A stretch of DNA of 64,000 nucleotides, from NCBI GenBank assembly GCA_963850525.1, contig CAWKLQ010000012.1, positions 372,001 to 436,000 of the forward strand. The letters run 5' to 3'. The stretch comes from JAEMQF01 sp963850525 (GTDB taxonomy: Bacteria > Pseudomonadota > Gammaproteobacteria > Burkholderiales > Burkholderiaceae_C). Shown here piece by piece: positions 54,751-64,000 of the stretch (position 1 is the stretch's first letter; every line of letters begins with the position of its first letter). The translations under genes and the position numbers were made by a program. Below the pieces are notes generated by a model. The model had not been told where the DNA came from. It searched no databases and saw only the letters and a program-made list of their open reading frames with translations.

Positions 54751-56651
54751 CTCCCCGGCGCGTCGGCCCAGGCGCCGCGACCCGGCCTGCTGAGTGGCGC
54801 CCCCAGGCCGCCACCCTGCGGCGGCCGCCCCCCGAGGGGCTCAAGGAAACTTGGGGCGGCCCGGCGTTTCCTTGTGGCAGGCGGCGCGATGCGCGCGCCC
54901 GAGCCTTGCGCCAGCCAGCGGTCCCACGCCGGCCACCACGAACCCGTTTGCTGCGTCGCGCTTTGCAGCCAGGCGTCGGGGTCCAGGTGTTGCTCGCCGC
55001 TGCGCCGCTGCAGCACGCGAAAGCTGCGACCTGCATGCCCGGGCTCGGAGACGATCCCCGAGTTGTGCCCCCCGCTGGCCAGCGCGAAGGTCACGTCGGT
55101 ATCGGTGAGCAGGTGGATCTTGTACACGGAGCGCCACGGGGCGACGTGGTCGGTGAGCGTGCCCACGCCGAAGATGGGGACGCGGATGTCGGTCAGCGCG
55201 ACGGGTTTGCCGGCGACGAGATAGCGCCCATGGGCGAGCTGGTTTTCCAGAAAGAACTGGCGCAGGTACTCGCTGTGCATGCGGTAGGGCAGGCGCGTCG
55301 GATCGGCGTTCCACGCCATCAGGTCGTTCACCGGTTGGCGTTTGCCGAGCAGGTAGTTGTTCAGGCGGTACGACCAGATCAGGTCGTTGGAGCGCAGCAT
55401 CTGGAATGCTCCGGCCATCTTCTTCGCGTCCAGAACGCCTTTCTCGCGCATCGCGTCTTCCAGGAAGGTGACCTGGCTGTCGTCGATGAAGAGCGAAATT
55501 TCGCCGGGGTCTTCAAAATCGGTTTGTGCCGCGAGCAGCGTCAGGCTTGCCAGGCGATCGTCGTGATCGCGCGCCATCTGCGCCGCGGCGGTGGCGGCGA
55601 GCGTTCCGCCCAGGCAATAACCCGCCAGATGGACTTTCGCTTTGGGGCGGATCGCGCCGATTTCATCGAGCGCGGCCATCACACCGAGTTCGCGATAGTC
55701 GGCCATTCCCAGATCCCGGTCACGCGGGTCGCTCGCCGGATCGGGGTTCTTCCAGGAAATCGCGAACACGGTATGCCCTTGCCCGACGAGCCAGCGGATC
55801 AGCGAGTTGTGCGGCGACAGGTCGAGGATGTAGTACTTCATGATCCACGCCGGCACGATGAGCACCGGCTGCGCATGCACGCTGCGCGTGCTTGGCGTGT
55901 ACTGGATAAGTTCGATCAGGCGGTTCTGAAACACGACTTTGCCGGGCGTGACCGCGACGTTTTTCCCCACCACGAAGTCCTGCGCGCCTGCGGGAGCGGC
56001 TCCGCTGACCTCACGCTGCCAATCGTCCAGCGCATTGAGTGCGCCTTGCCACAGGTTGGCTCCACTGCTGCGCGCGACCTCGGCGAGCACGACGGGGTTG
56101 CTGGCGATGAAATTCGAAGGCGCAAGCCGGTCCAGGATTTGCCGCACGCCGAAATTGACCATCTGTTCGTGGTGCCGGCTCACGCCCGGCACGCCCGTCG
56201 TCGCCACGTGCCACCACTGCTGCGCGAGCAGAAACCCCTGCGACCACAAGTTGTACGGCCAGGCGTTCCAGGCCGGATCCGCGAAGCGCTTGTCTTGCGG
56301 CAACGGGTCAATGCACGGCGCGCACGGGCGCGAAGCGGCGTAGGCGAACAGCCCGAAGCGCAAGGCCTTGCGCAGCGCCTTCTCCGCCAACTGCACTTGT
56401 TTGCCGGGCGCGAGCGCCAGGTGCGCGGCCCAGTCGGCGCAGGCTGCGGCGATCGAGACCGGCGACACACCGCCGGTGAGTTGCGCGAGCGCGGCGCGCG
56501 TCGTCGGGTCCAGGCTCGCCCAGCGCGCGTCGAGTTCAGGCGTGTCGGCGGAAATCTTGCCGAGCCAGGCGCTGGCGGCGCGTTCCAGGAAAGGCGCGGA
56601 GGGAGCCGCGGTGGCTTGCACTGCGGTGACGGCGTCGGGGGCTCGGTCCAT
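54732..56651 (-). CDS. phaC: Class I poly(3-hydroxyalkanoate) synthase PhaC with in-frame repeat insertion
   Basis: Polymerises 3-hydroxyacyl-CoA to PHA on granules. 639 residues, about 50 longer than R. eutropha PhaC. The lipase-like box GYCLGG carries the catalytic Cys near residue 346. The Asp is in LTDHVAPW and the His in SGGHNSGIVSEPG. The N-terminal domain PWNLWSQGF-type block (AWPYNLWSQGFLLAQQWW) is normal. Residues about 597-627 (LEPLGGRPPQGGG) are translated palindromic repeat, after which the family C-terminus APGSYV resumes. Divergent from the hemerythrin-like gene. Confidence 0.93.
   Translation of the reverse strand: MDRAPDAVTAVQATAAPSAPFLERAASAWLGKISADTPELDARWASLDPTTRAALAQLTGGVSPVSIAAACADWAAHLALAPGKQVQLAEKALRKALRFGLFAYAASRPCAPCIDPLPQDKRFADPAWNAWPYNLWSQGFLLAQQWWHVATTGVPGVSRHHEQMVNFGVRQILDRLAPSNFIASNPVVLAEVARSSGANLWQGALNALDDWQREVSGAAPAGAQDFVVGKNVAVTPGKVVFQNRLIELIQYTPSTRSVHAQPVLIVPAWIMKYYILDLSPHNSLIRWLVGQGHTVFAISWKNPDPASDPRDRDLGMADYRELGVMAALDEIGAIRPKAKVHLAGYCLGGTLAATAAAQMARDHDDRLASLTLLAAQTDFEDPGEISLFIDDSQVTFLEDAMREKGVLDAKKMAGAFQMLRSNDLIWSYRLNNYLLGKRQPVNDLMAWNADPTRLPYRMHSEYLRQFFLENQLAHGRYLVAGKPVALTDIRVPIFGVGTLTDHVAPWRSVYKIHLLTDTDVTFALASGGHNSGIVSEPGHAGRSFRVLQRRSGEQHLDPDAWLQSATQQTGSWWPAWDRWLAQGSGARIAPPATRKRRAAPSFLEPLGGRPPQGGGLGAPLSRPGRGAWADAPGSYVRAA
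54771..54871. repeat. Palindromic GC-rich repeat inside the 3' part of phaC
   Basis: Contains stacked inverted repeats: CCGCC/GGCGG (near 54808-54824), CCCC-CGA-GGGG (near 54829-54839) and GCCGCCCC/GGGGCGGC spanning about 54824-54860. On the phaC strand it is open in frame and encodes the Gly/Pro-rich insert. The motif (CCCCGAGGGG with TCAAGGAAACTTGGGG) looks like a dispersed intergenic repeat familiar from Rubrivivax/Leptothrix-type genomes; this recognition is from memory. Confidence 0.7.
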
Positions 56652-56725
56652 GGGCGGTTCTCGGTTTGTCTCGGTTCATCGCAGTCAGGTCCACACCATG
56701 ATGGGCCCAGTGTCGCCCGGCGCTC

Positions 56726-56739
56726 TTGATCCGGCTCAA
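56726..56739. promoter_or_regulatory. FNR/Dnr-like box between phaC and hemerythrin gene
   Basis: TTGAT-CCGG-CTCAA, nine of ten half-site bases. It lies 75 bp upstream of the phaC ATG and 122 bp upstream of the hemerythrin ATG, so it may serve both divergent genes. Confidence 0.55.
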
Positions 56740-56780
56740 GGTGGCGGCGTCGCGTGGCGCTTCATCGAGGCGTTGCCGGC

Positions 56781-56794
56781 TTGATCTGCGACAA
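56781..56794. promoter_or_regulatory. Second FNR/Dnr-like box upstream of hemerythrin gene
   Basis: TTGAT-CTGC-GACAA, nine of ten half-site bases. It ends 66 bp before the hemerythrin ATG, a plausible distance for an activator near -41. Confidence 0.45.
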
Positions 56795-56860
56795 GCCGAA
56801 GGCCCGGGCGCGAGCGCAAAGTTCGATGCGAACGTGCGCCACCTCGCACTGGAGTTCGCC

Positions 56861-57436
56861 ATGAATCATGCGACGACGAAGATCATCCGCGACGAACATT
56901 CGGCGCTCGCTGCGATGCTGCGCTCGGTGCTGTTGCTGCTGGCGCAGTATCGGCGCCGCGGCGAAACTCCCGACTTCGCGCTGCTGCGCGCGATGCTGTT
57001 TTACATCGACGAATTTCCGGAGCGCCTGCATCACCCGAAGGAGTCGACGCTGCTGTTCCCGAAGATGCGCCTGCGCAGCGAGCAGCCGCTGCCCGTGCTC
57101 GACAAGCTGGACAGCGAGCACGAACAAGGCGAGTGGCAAATTCGCTACGTGGAGCGCGCCTTGCTCGCCTTTGAGATCGTCGGCGAATCGCGGCGCGCCG
57201 CCTTCGAAGACGTTTTCCAGCGCTACGTCGACTTCTACCTGAGCCACATGCGCACCGAGGAAATCGAAGTGCTGCCCCTGGCCGAAAAGCTGCTGACGCC
57301 GGCCGACTGGATTGAGCTCGACGCCGAATTCCAGTTGAACCGCGACCCGCTCACCGGCCACGCCCCGGCGCAGGAATACAGCGCGCTGTTCAGCCGCATC
57401 GTGTGCCTCGCGCCGGCGCCGATCGGCTTGGGCTAG
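56861..57436 (+). CDS. Hemerythrin-like HHE-domain protein
   Basis: 191 residues. The diiron ligand pattern is seen as RDEHSAL (His), RLHHPKESTLLFPKM (His, His, Glu), DSEHEQGE (His-Glu) and LSHMRTEEIEVLPLAE (His, Glu), all in a helical bundle. Such proteins bind oxygen, nitric oxide or iron, or sense redox. TGGAG lies seven bases before ATG 56861. The TAG stop (57434-57436) is formed by the left CTAG of the 277-bp element, so the natural end was at or very near here. FNR-like boxes lie upstream. Confidence 0.88.
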   Translation: MNHATTKIIRDEHSALAAMLRSVLLLLAQYRRRGETPDFALLRAMLFYIDEFPERLHHPKESTLLFPKMRLRSEQPLPVLDKLDSEHEQGEWQIRYVERALLAFEIVGESRRAAFEDVFQRYVDFYLSHMRTEEIEVLPLAEKLLTPADWIELDAEFQLNRDPLTGHAPAQEYSALFSRIVCLAPAPIGLG

Positions 57437-57706
57437 GAGCCTGGGCGGCAGAAGGCGGGGTTCGCGCCGGGGAGAGTTGCCGGGCCAGTCTAGGCGCCGG
57501 CGAGGCGTGTGGCGGGCCCACACAACGAGCCGGAAACGACGAATGGCCCGGCAAATCTCCCCGGCCCTTCGGGTTGGGCCTGAAAAGGGGCGCATGCGTC
57601 GTTGCAAATGCTCGCCGTGCCACCCGGCACGGCTGCGCTTTGCGTCTAGCCTGCGCCCCTTTTCAGGCCCAACGCGGACCCCGCCTTCTGCCGCCCAGGC
57701 TCCTAG
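57433..57706. repeat. 277-bp three-arm palindromic element (MITE-like), copy 2
   Basis: Identical to the copy at 42916-43192 (here 57430-57706), including the single mismatches within the arms. Terminal arms are 57433-57466 and 57673-57706; arm A 57466-57487 with 57544-57565; arm B 57573-57594 with 57652-57673. The left CTAG contains the stop of the hemerythrin-like gene. The right CTAG, read on the minus strand, contains the stop of the deiminase-like gene. It fills the entire space between the two convergent genes and could act as a bidirectional terminator. Confidence 0.94.
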
Positions 57707-58980
57707 GCCACCGCGTCGCGCACCAGCGGACAGACGAGGGCGTGCGCCCTCGCGCCGACGCGGCTGAGTTCGTTGCCCGGCACTTCGATCACGTCGATTC
57801 CGGCCTGACGCAAGCGCCGATTCGAATGCACGTTGCGTTCGAAGGCGATCGCCACGCCAGGGGCCAGCGCGAGCGCGCCGTTGCCGTCGTCCCACGGCTG
57901 GGCGCTGTCCTCGTGCGAATCGGTCCCCGTCGCAATCGAATTCAGCGTCGGAATGCGCAGCACGTCGCTGAGCACGTCGAGCAAGTGCATGCCGGCGCGC
58001 GGGTGCACGGCGATTCCACCGGAGTGCGCGGCGGGGCGCAATTCCTGGCAGGTGATGCGGTCCACCACGTCGGGGCGGTAGGTCACGACGTCCGCGGCGC
58101 AAGGCGTGAACACGCTGCCCAGCGACTCGCCGCCCGGCTCGGGCAGTTGCGCGGCAATCACGACGTTGGCCGCGCCCCCCTCGAACAAGCCGCGCGCGAT
58201 TTCCACCGCCGCTTGCGCTTGTGTGCGCGCTCCCACGCCGATGAGCACGACGCTTTGGCCGAGCGCCATGATGTCGCCGCCTTCAACGCAGGCACGCTGG
58301 GACGCGCTGGCGCTGTCGCCCCACCAGATGCGCGGACGCGCCGGCTCGAAACGCGGGTGGAACCGGTAGATCGCGTCCACCAGCGTTGCCTCGAGGCGCG
58401 CGCCGTGCTTGCCGATCTGGTTCAGCGTCACGCCGGACTGGACCCAGTTGTGACTGTTGCGCATGAAGAGCGCGTGCGGCAGCGGCGGCAGCACAAACGG
58501 ATGCAGCGCCAGGGCCAGCCCCATCACGCCGGTCGCCGGCAGGCCCAGATCGGCGAGCGTGGCGCCGCCGACCATGAACTCGGCGAGCTGCGGCGAACCG
58601 AGGTTCTCGCACGCGGCGCGCAGCTCCACGCCCAGCACCTCGCTGACGCTGAGGTGCTCCAAGAGCCGCTCCAGCAACCAATTCGCGGCGCCAGGCTGCT
58701 CGAGGGTCTGCCCGAGCAGGGCGTGCAGCTCCAGCACTTCGACGCCGTGCTGCGCGAGCGCGTCGACGAACTCGGCGAATTCGCGCTGGGCGCGTTCCAC
58801 CCACAGCGGCGCGGTGAACTTCAACTCGCGGCAGATGCGCGGGCTGAGGCGCTCGTGCGCCAGCCCGGGCCGGCACACGAGCACGCTGCGAAGCGCGCCC
58901 ACTTCGGAGTACACGCCGTGGCTTGCGGAATGCCGCGCTGCGCTGCGCCTCAGTTCCAACCCGGCCACGTTGTCTTTCAT
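57703..58980 (-). CDS. Arginine-deiminase paralogue, catalytic residues replaced
   Basis: 425 residues, the length of bacterial arginine deiminase (ArcA), and alignable end to end: EVGALRSVLVCRPGLAHERL, VLPPLPHALFMRN, EGGDIMALG and QPWDDGN. Measured against P. aeruginosa ArcA (from memory), the catalytic Cys406 is Ala414, His278 is Ser286, Asp280 is Gly288 and Asp166 is Asn175. Glu233 and Asp236 are kept. It is therefore not expected to hydrolyse arginine by the known mechanism. It is divergent from the second Crp/Fnr gene with an FNR-like box in between. Confidence 0.85.
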   Translation of the reverse strand: MKDNVAGLELRRSAARHSASHGVYSEVGALRSVLVCRPGLAHERLSPRICRELKFTAPLWVERAQREFAEFVDALAQHGVEVLELHALLGQTLEQPGAANWLLERLLEHLSVSEVLGVELRAACENLGSPQLAEFMVGGATLADLGLPATGVMGLALALHPFVLPPLPHALFMRNSHNWVQSGVTLNQIGKHGARLEATLVDAIYRFHPRFEPARPRIWWGDSASASQRACVEGGDIMALGQSVVLIGVGARTQAQAAVEIARGLFEGGAANVVIAAQLPEPGGESLGSVFTPCAADVVTYRPDVVDRITCQELRPAAHSGGIAVHPRAGMHLLDVLSDVLRIPTLNSIATGTDSHEDSAQPWDDGNGALALAPGVAIAFERNVHSNRRLRQAGIDVIEVPGNELSRVGARAHALVCPLVRDAVA

Positions 58981-59163
58981 GGGCTCGCCTCTCCCCCGGG
59001 CTGCCAAGCGTTTGCGCCCGAAACTCAGGCCCAGTTCAGGCCGATCCTGCCTCCGGCGCCGCGCGCCGGACTTGCGCCAGCACAAATATCGTGCATCGGG
59101 CGGCGGCCCACCGCTCGTACAAATCGTTTACGAAGCGTTCACGCACTGTTACCGAGGCGCCGC

Positions 59164-59177
59164 TTGTCATTGATCAA
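59164..59177. promoter_or_regulatory. FNR/Dnr-like box between deiminase paralogue and Crp/Fnr gene 2
   Basis: TTGTC-ATTG-ATCAA, nine of ten half-site bases matching TTGAY-N4-RTCAA. It ends 57 bp before ATG 59235, suggesting autoregulation of the regulator or control of the divergent gene. Confidence 0.5.
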
Positions 59178-60003
59178 GCATTTGCACACGGCCGCTACGC
59201 TGACCTGCATCAACAACAGCCTCTGGAGAACACGATGAACGCCCCGACCACCTCTTCCGAGTCTCAAGCCCTGCGCGCCGCATTGGTTCCGCGCCGGCTG
59301 CAGGCCCAGGCCGCCGCGGTGGTTCAGCCCGGCGCCCGCGTCGCCCCCGCGGGGCGCGTGGGCCAGCCCTGGCGCGAGGCGCTGGAACTCCTGGAGCAGC
59401 ACGTGCCGTTCACGCGCCGCATGGTGCACGCGGGCGACCTGATTCACGGCGGCGGCGAGCCGTGCGCAGCGTTGCACATCGTCAACTCGGGCATGGTGCG
59501 CAGCGTCAATTTCTCGGCCGACGGCCGCGAGCAGGTCGTGGGCCTGCACTTCAAGGGTGACTGGCTCGGCTTTGACGGCATCGCCACCGGCCGCTACGGC
59601 TGCGACGCGATCGCCATGGACACCGGCGAGATCTGGACCTTCCGCTACGACACGCTGCTGCGCACTTGCGCCACAGTGCCTGCGCTGATGGCGGTGATGC
59701 ACGTCGCGATGAGCGGGCAAATCGTTCGCGACCGCGACTCGTTGCTCGCGCTGGGCACGCTGCCGGCGGACGCGCGTGTGGCCGACTTCCTGAAGAACTG
59801 GGCCGAGTCGCTGCAAGAACGCGGCCTGCGCACGGACCAGATCACGCTGCGCATGACGCGCGCCGAAATCGGCAATACGCTGGGCATGACGCTGGAAACG
59901 GTGAGCCGGGCGCTGTGCCGCATGGCGCGCGCCGGGGTGATTTTGTTCAACGAGAAGGGCCGGCGTGACATCGGCATTCCGAGTGTCGAGGCGCTTGCCG
60001 AGT

Positions 60004-62142
<2,139 letters not shown>

Positions 62143-62170
62143 TGCGCAGCGCCCGGCGTGGCCGGGAACC

Positions 62171-62956
62171 TCAGTCGCCTTGCACGGGCGGCACGAGCAC
62201 GTACCCCACGCTGCGCACCGACTTCAGGAGCTTGGGATCCTGCGGGTCGCTCTCGAGCTTTCTGCGCAGCCGGCCGATCTGCACGTCCACCGTGCGGTCA
62301 AACGGCGCCGCCTCGCGGCCGCGCGTGCTCTCGAGCAGGAAGTCGCGCGACAGCACGCGCCCGGGGTGCTGCACGAACACCTTGAGCAGGTCGAATTCAC
62401 CGCTCGTCAACATCACCTCCACGCCTTCCGGGCTCACCAGGCGCCGCGCGCGCTGGTCGAGCAGCCAGCCGGCGAAACGGAAGCGCTCGTGGTTCGCGTT
62501 CGCCGCGCCCGGCGGGTCGCTTGGCGTGCTTGGCGCCGAATGCGGCCGCGGCGCCGCCTCGGCCTGCGCTGCGGCCGCGGGCGCCGACGCGTCGGCGTGG
62601 CTGCGCCGCAGCACTGCCTTGATGCGCGCCAGCAGCTCGCGCAAATCGAAGGGCTTGGTCACGTAGTCGTCGGCGCCGATTTCCAGGCCGACGATCCGGT
62701 CCACCGCGTCGCCGCGGCCGGTGACGATGACCAGGCCGCAGTTCCAGTGTTCGCGCAAGCGCCGCGCGATCGCAAAACCGTCTTCGCCGGGCAAGCCCAG
62801 GTCGAGCAAGACCATGTCGGGCGCATCCTCGACCATCAATTCCATCAGCGCCGGGCCGGTGTGGCGCTGCGTCACGCGAAAGCCATTGCTCCCCAGGTAG
62901 GTCGCAAGCAACTGAGTGATGTCGACTTCGTCGTCGAGGATGGCGATGTGCTGCAC
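62171..62956 (-). CDS. OmpR/PhoB-type response regulator
   Basis: 261 residues. The receiver has HIAILDDEVDITQLL and phosphoacceptor Asp52 (MVLLDLGLPGEDG), with KPFDLRELLARIKAVLRR at the C-terminal side. A 45-residue Ala/Pro-rich linker leads to a winged-helix DNA-binding domain (RTVDVQIGRLRRKLESDP). GTG 62956 is chosen because AGGAA lies upstream at normal spacing. A longer frame to 63064 would run over a palindromic FNR-like site. First gene of the RR-kinase operon. Confidence 0.9.
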   Translation of the reverse strand: MQHIAILDDEVDITQLLATYLGSNGFRVTQRHTGPALMELMVEDAPDMVLLDLGLPGEDGFAIARRLREHWNCGLVIVTGRGDAVDRIVGLEIGADDYVTKPFDLRELLARIKAVLRRSHADASAPAAAAQAEAAPRPHSAPSTPSDPPGAANANHERFRFAGWLLDQRARRLVSPEGVEVMLTSGEFDLLKVFVQHPGRVLSRDFLLESTRGREAAPFDRTVDVQIGRLRRKLESDPQDPKLLKSVRSVGYVLVPPVQGD

Positions 62957-63310
62957 GGGTGGGGTTCCTGCGGCGTTTATACCGCGAACCCCGAAGGCGG
63001 CGGCGCGATACCCAGGCAGCGGTAAGCTTAAGGGCGGCTCGGTGTCGCGATTGACCGTCGTCAAGCGCGCTGCGCGTCAGGCGCAGCCGCAGTGGGCGTG
63101 CGGCACCTGCCAGTGCCGGAGAAAATTTCGCGCCAGTGTTGAGCTTGCGCAACTGGCCGCCGCAGTGTTGGGATGAGGATACAAAATAGCAGGCCGGCGC
63201 TCGGCTCGGGCCACGGCGGCGGGCGGGCTGCCGAGCGGCCCATCGGTTGGCGCGGGGCGGTCGCTGTTGACGCGTCGGAGCGCGGCACGCGGTGAGTGGG
63301 GGCAACAACA
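62957..63310. promoter_or_regulatory. Divergent intergenic region with palindromic FNR-like box
   Basis: 354 bases between the response regulator and the hydrolase-like gene, without a gene. The clearest site is TTGAC-CGTC-GTCAA at 63051-63064. A GC-rich stretch near 63200-63300 has no recognised motif. Confidence 0.5.
63051..63064. promoter_or_regulatory. FNR/Dnr-like box, perfect half-sites
   Basis: TTGAC-CGTC-GTCAA is a perfect palindrome in both half-sites. It lies 95 bp upstream of the response-regulator start and 247 bp upstream of the hydrolase-like gene. Confidence 0.6.
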
Positions 63311-63952
63311 ATGGTGCAAAGCGAATCGATGACGGTGCAGCGCGCCGGGCGAACCGGTGAGCTGGTCGTGCCGGAGCAGGCGTTGGCGCTGGTGTTGATC
63401 GTCGACGCGCGCGCGCCGCGCCGCGTCGCGCCGCGCGAGAGGCAGCTCGCTGCGGTCTTGCAGGGGCGGCGCCTCGCGACGCTTCGCTCCGATGCGCTGA
63501 ACAGTCCCGCGTCGGCCAACGGCGGCCACCGACCCGCCGTGGGCCCGGCGGCGCGAATCGACGAAATGCTCGACTGGGTTGCGACCCGGCCCTCCCTGGC
63601 TGCGCTGCGCGTGGGCATCCTGGCCACCGGCGCCGCGGCGGCTGCGGCGTTGCACGTTGCCGCTCGCCGGCCTGGGCGCGTGGCCGCGGTCGTGACGCGC
63701 GACGGCAAACCCGACTTGGCGAGCAAAGCGCTGCAGCTCGTGCAGGCGGCGACGCTGCTCATCGTCGGTGGCACTGACCCTGAGCTTGCGGCGCTGAACC
63801 GTCTGCTGCTGGCTCGGTTGAGCTGCACGCGTCGCCTGGAACTGGTTCCCGGCGCGGGCCGCGGATTCAAGGAGCCAGGCGCGCACGACACGATGGCGCA
63901 CTTGGCGTGTGCCTGGTTCGAGACGCATCTTGCGAACCACAAGAACCGCTGA
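63311..63952 (+). CDS. Dienelactone-hydrolase-like protein lacking nucleophile and His
   Basis: 213 residues. The fold resembles alpha/beta hydrolases of the dienelactone hydrolase type: LRVGILATGAAAAAALHVA, VTRDGKPDLA and LLIVGGTDPELAALN are recognisable. At the nucleophile elbow the expected Gly-x-Ser-x-Gly is absent (Gly107 instead of Ser). Near the C-terminus PGAGRGF replaces PGATHLF, so the His is Arg184; Asp156 remains. It is probably not a classical hydrolase. ATG 63311 or GTG 63296 are possible starts. It ends 48 bases before the window edge. Confidence 0.7.
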   Translation: MVQSESMTVQRAGRTGELVVPEQALALVLIVDARAPRRVAPRERQLAAVLQGRRLATLRSDALNSPASANGGHRPAVGPAARIDEMLDWVATRPSLAALRVGILATGAAAAAALHVAARRPGRVAAVVTRDGKPDLASKALQLVQAATLLIVGGTDPELAALNRLLLARLSCTRRLELVPGAGRGFKEPGAHDTMAHLACAWFETHLANHKNR

Positions 63953-64000
63953 CGCATCACCAGCGGCGCCACGCAAATCCAGATCAGCCGCGACAGGAAA

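Noticed and set aside
63064..63064. Longer response-regulator start at 63064
   Set aside because: The added 36 residues lack similarity to receiver domains and would be encoded over an FNR-like palindrome; GTG 62956 has a ribosome binding site.

Overview
The window is a high-GC bacterial chromosome segment whose gene order and protein families point to Burkholderiales (Betaproteobacteria). The diagnostic order is rodZ-ispG-hisS-yfgM-bamB-der-hfq-hflX-hflK-hflC-DUF2065-hisZ-purA. A Skp/LpxD/FabZ/LpxA/LpxB chain, class I PhaC, and GC-rich palindromic repeats of the kind seen in Rubrivivax/Leptothrix-like genomes agree with this. The genus cannot be fixed from the sequence alone. No prophage, CRISPR array, complete insertion sequence or rRNA operon is visible. 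One tRNA-Leu(CAG) is present.

Regions. (1) 1-13.8 kb: a tightly packed plus-strand housekeeping block for isoprenoid, His-tRNA, outer-membrane assembly, GTPase, Hfq/HflXKC, histidine and purine functions. (2) 13.9-20.3 kb: a PIN toxin remnant with its intact partner antitoxin, tRNA-Leu, RNase R, and the minus-strand NAD(P)HX-repair and D-amino-acid dehydrogenase genes, followed by a 101-bp palindromic repeat. (3) 20.3-37 kb: an amidase, then one nearly continuous plus-strand run rpsB-tsf-pyrH-frr-uppS-cdsA-dxr-rseP-bamA-skp-lpxD-fabZ-lpxA-lpxB-rnhB-rRNA methyltransferase. It links translation, isoprenoid/phospholipid precursors, lipid A and outer-membrane biogenesis, often with start/stop overlaps. 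A second copy of the 101-bp repeat follows. (4) 37-53.6 kb: accessory genes. These are a 4-hydroxybutyryl-CoA-dehydratase/HpaB-like protein, an isochorismatase-like hydrolase, a Tat-type amidase, a CorA-like protein, a metallo-beta-lactamase-fold hydrolase, a flavoprotein, a RIO kinase coupled to a SUV3-like helicase, DbpA with a TauD-like oxygenase, an ECF42-type sigma factor with MAPEG and YCII proteins, and two small secreted proteins. (5) 53.7-64 kb: a regulatory and storage island. It holds two cysteine-cluster-free Crp/Fnr regulators, PHA synthase, a hemerythrin-like protein, an arginine-deiminase paralogue with its catalytic residues replaced, a response regulator with a PAS-GAF hybrid kinase, and a hydrolase-like protein without its nucleophile.

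Main unusual observations. An identical 277-bp non-coding element occurs twice, 14.5 kb apart. It reads as a perfect design for a three-way-junction fold (a long terminal inverted repeat plus two 22-bp arms), and in the second copy its CTAG ends supply the stop codons of both flanking convergent genes. Region 5 carries six FNR/Dnr-like 14-mers in four intergenic gaps, next to two regulators whose recognition helices match that box. This suggests a local oxygen/redox-type regulon that includes PhaC, the hemerythrin and the ADI pseudoenzyme. PhaC itself appears to have taken up a palindromic intergenic repeat in frame just before its conserved C-terminus.
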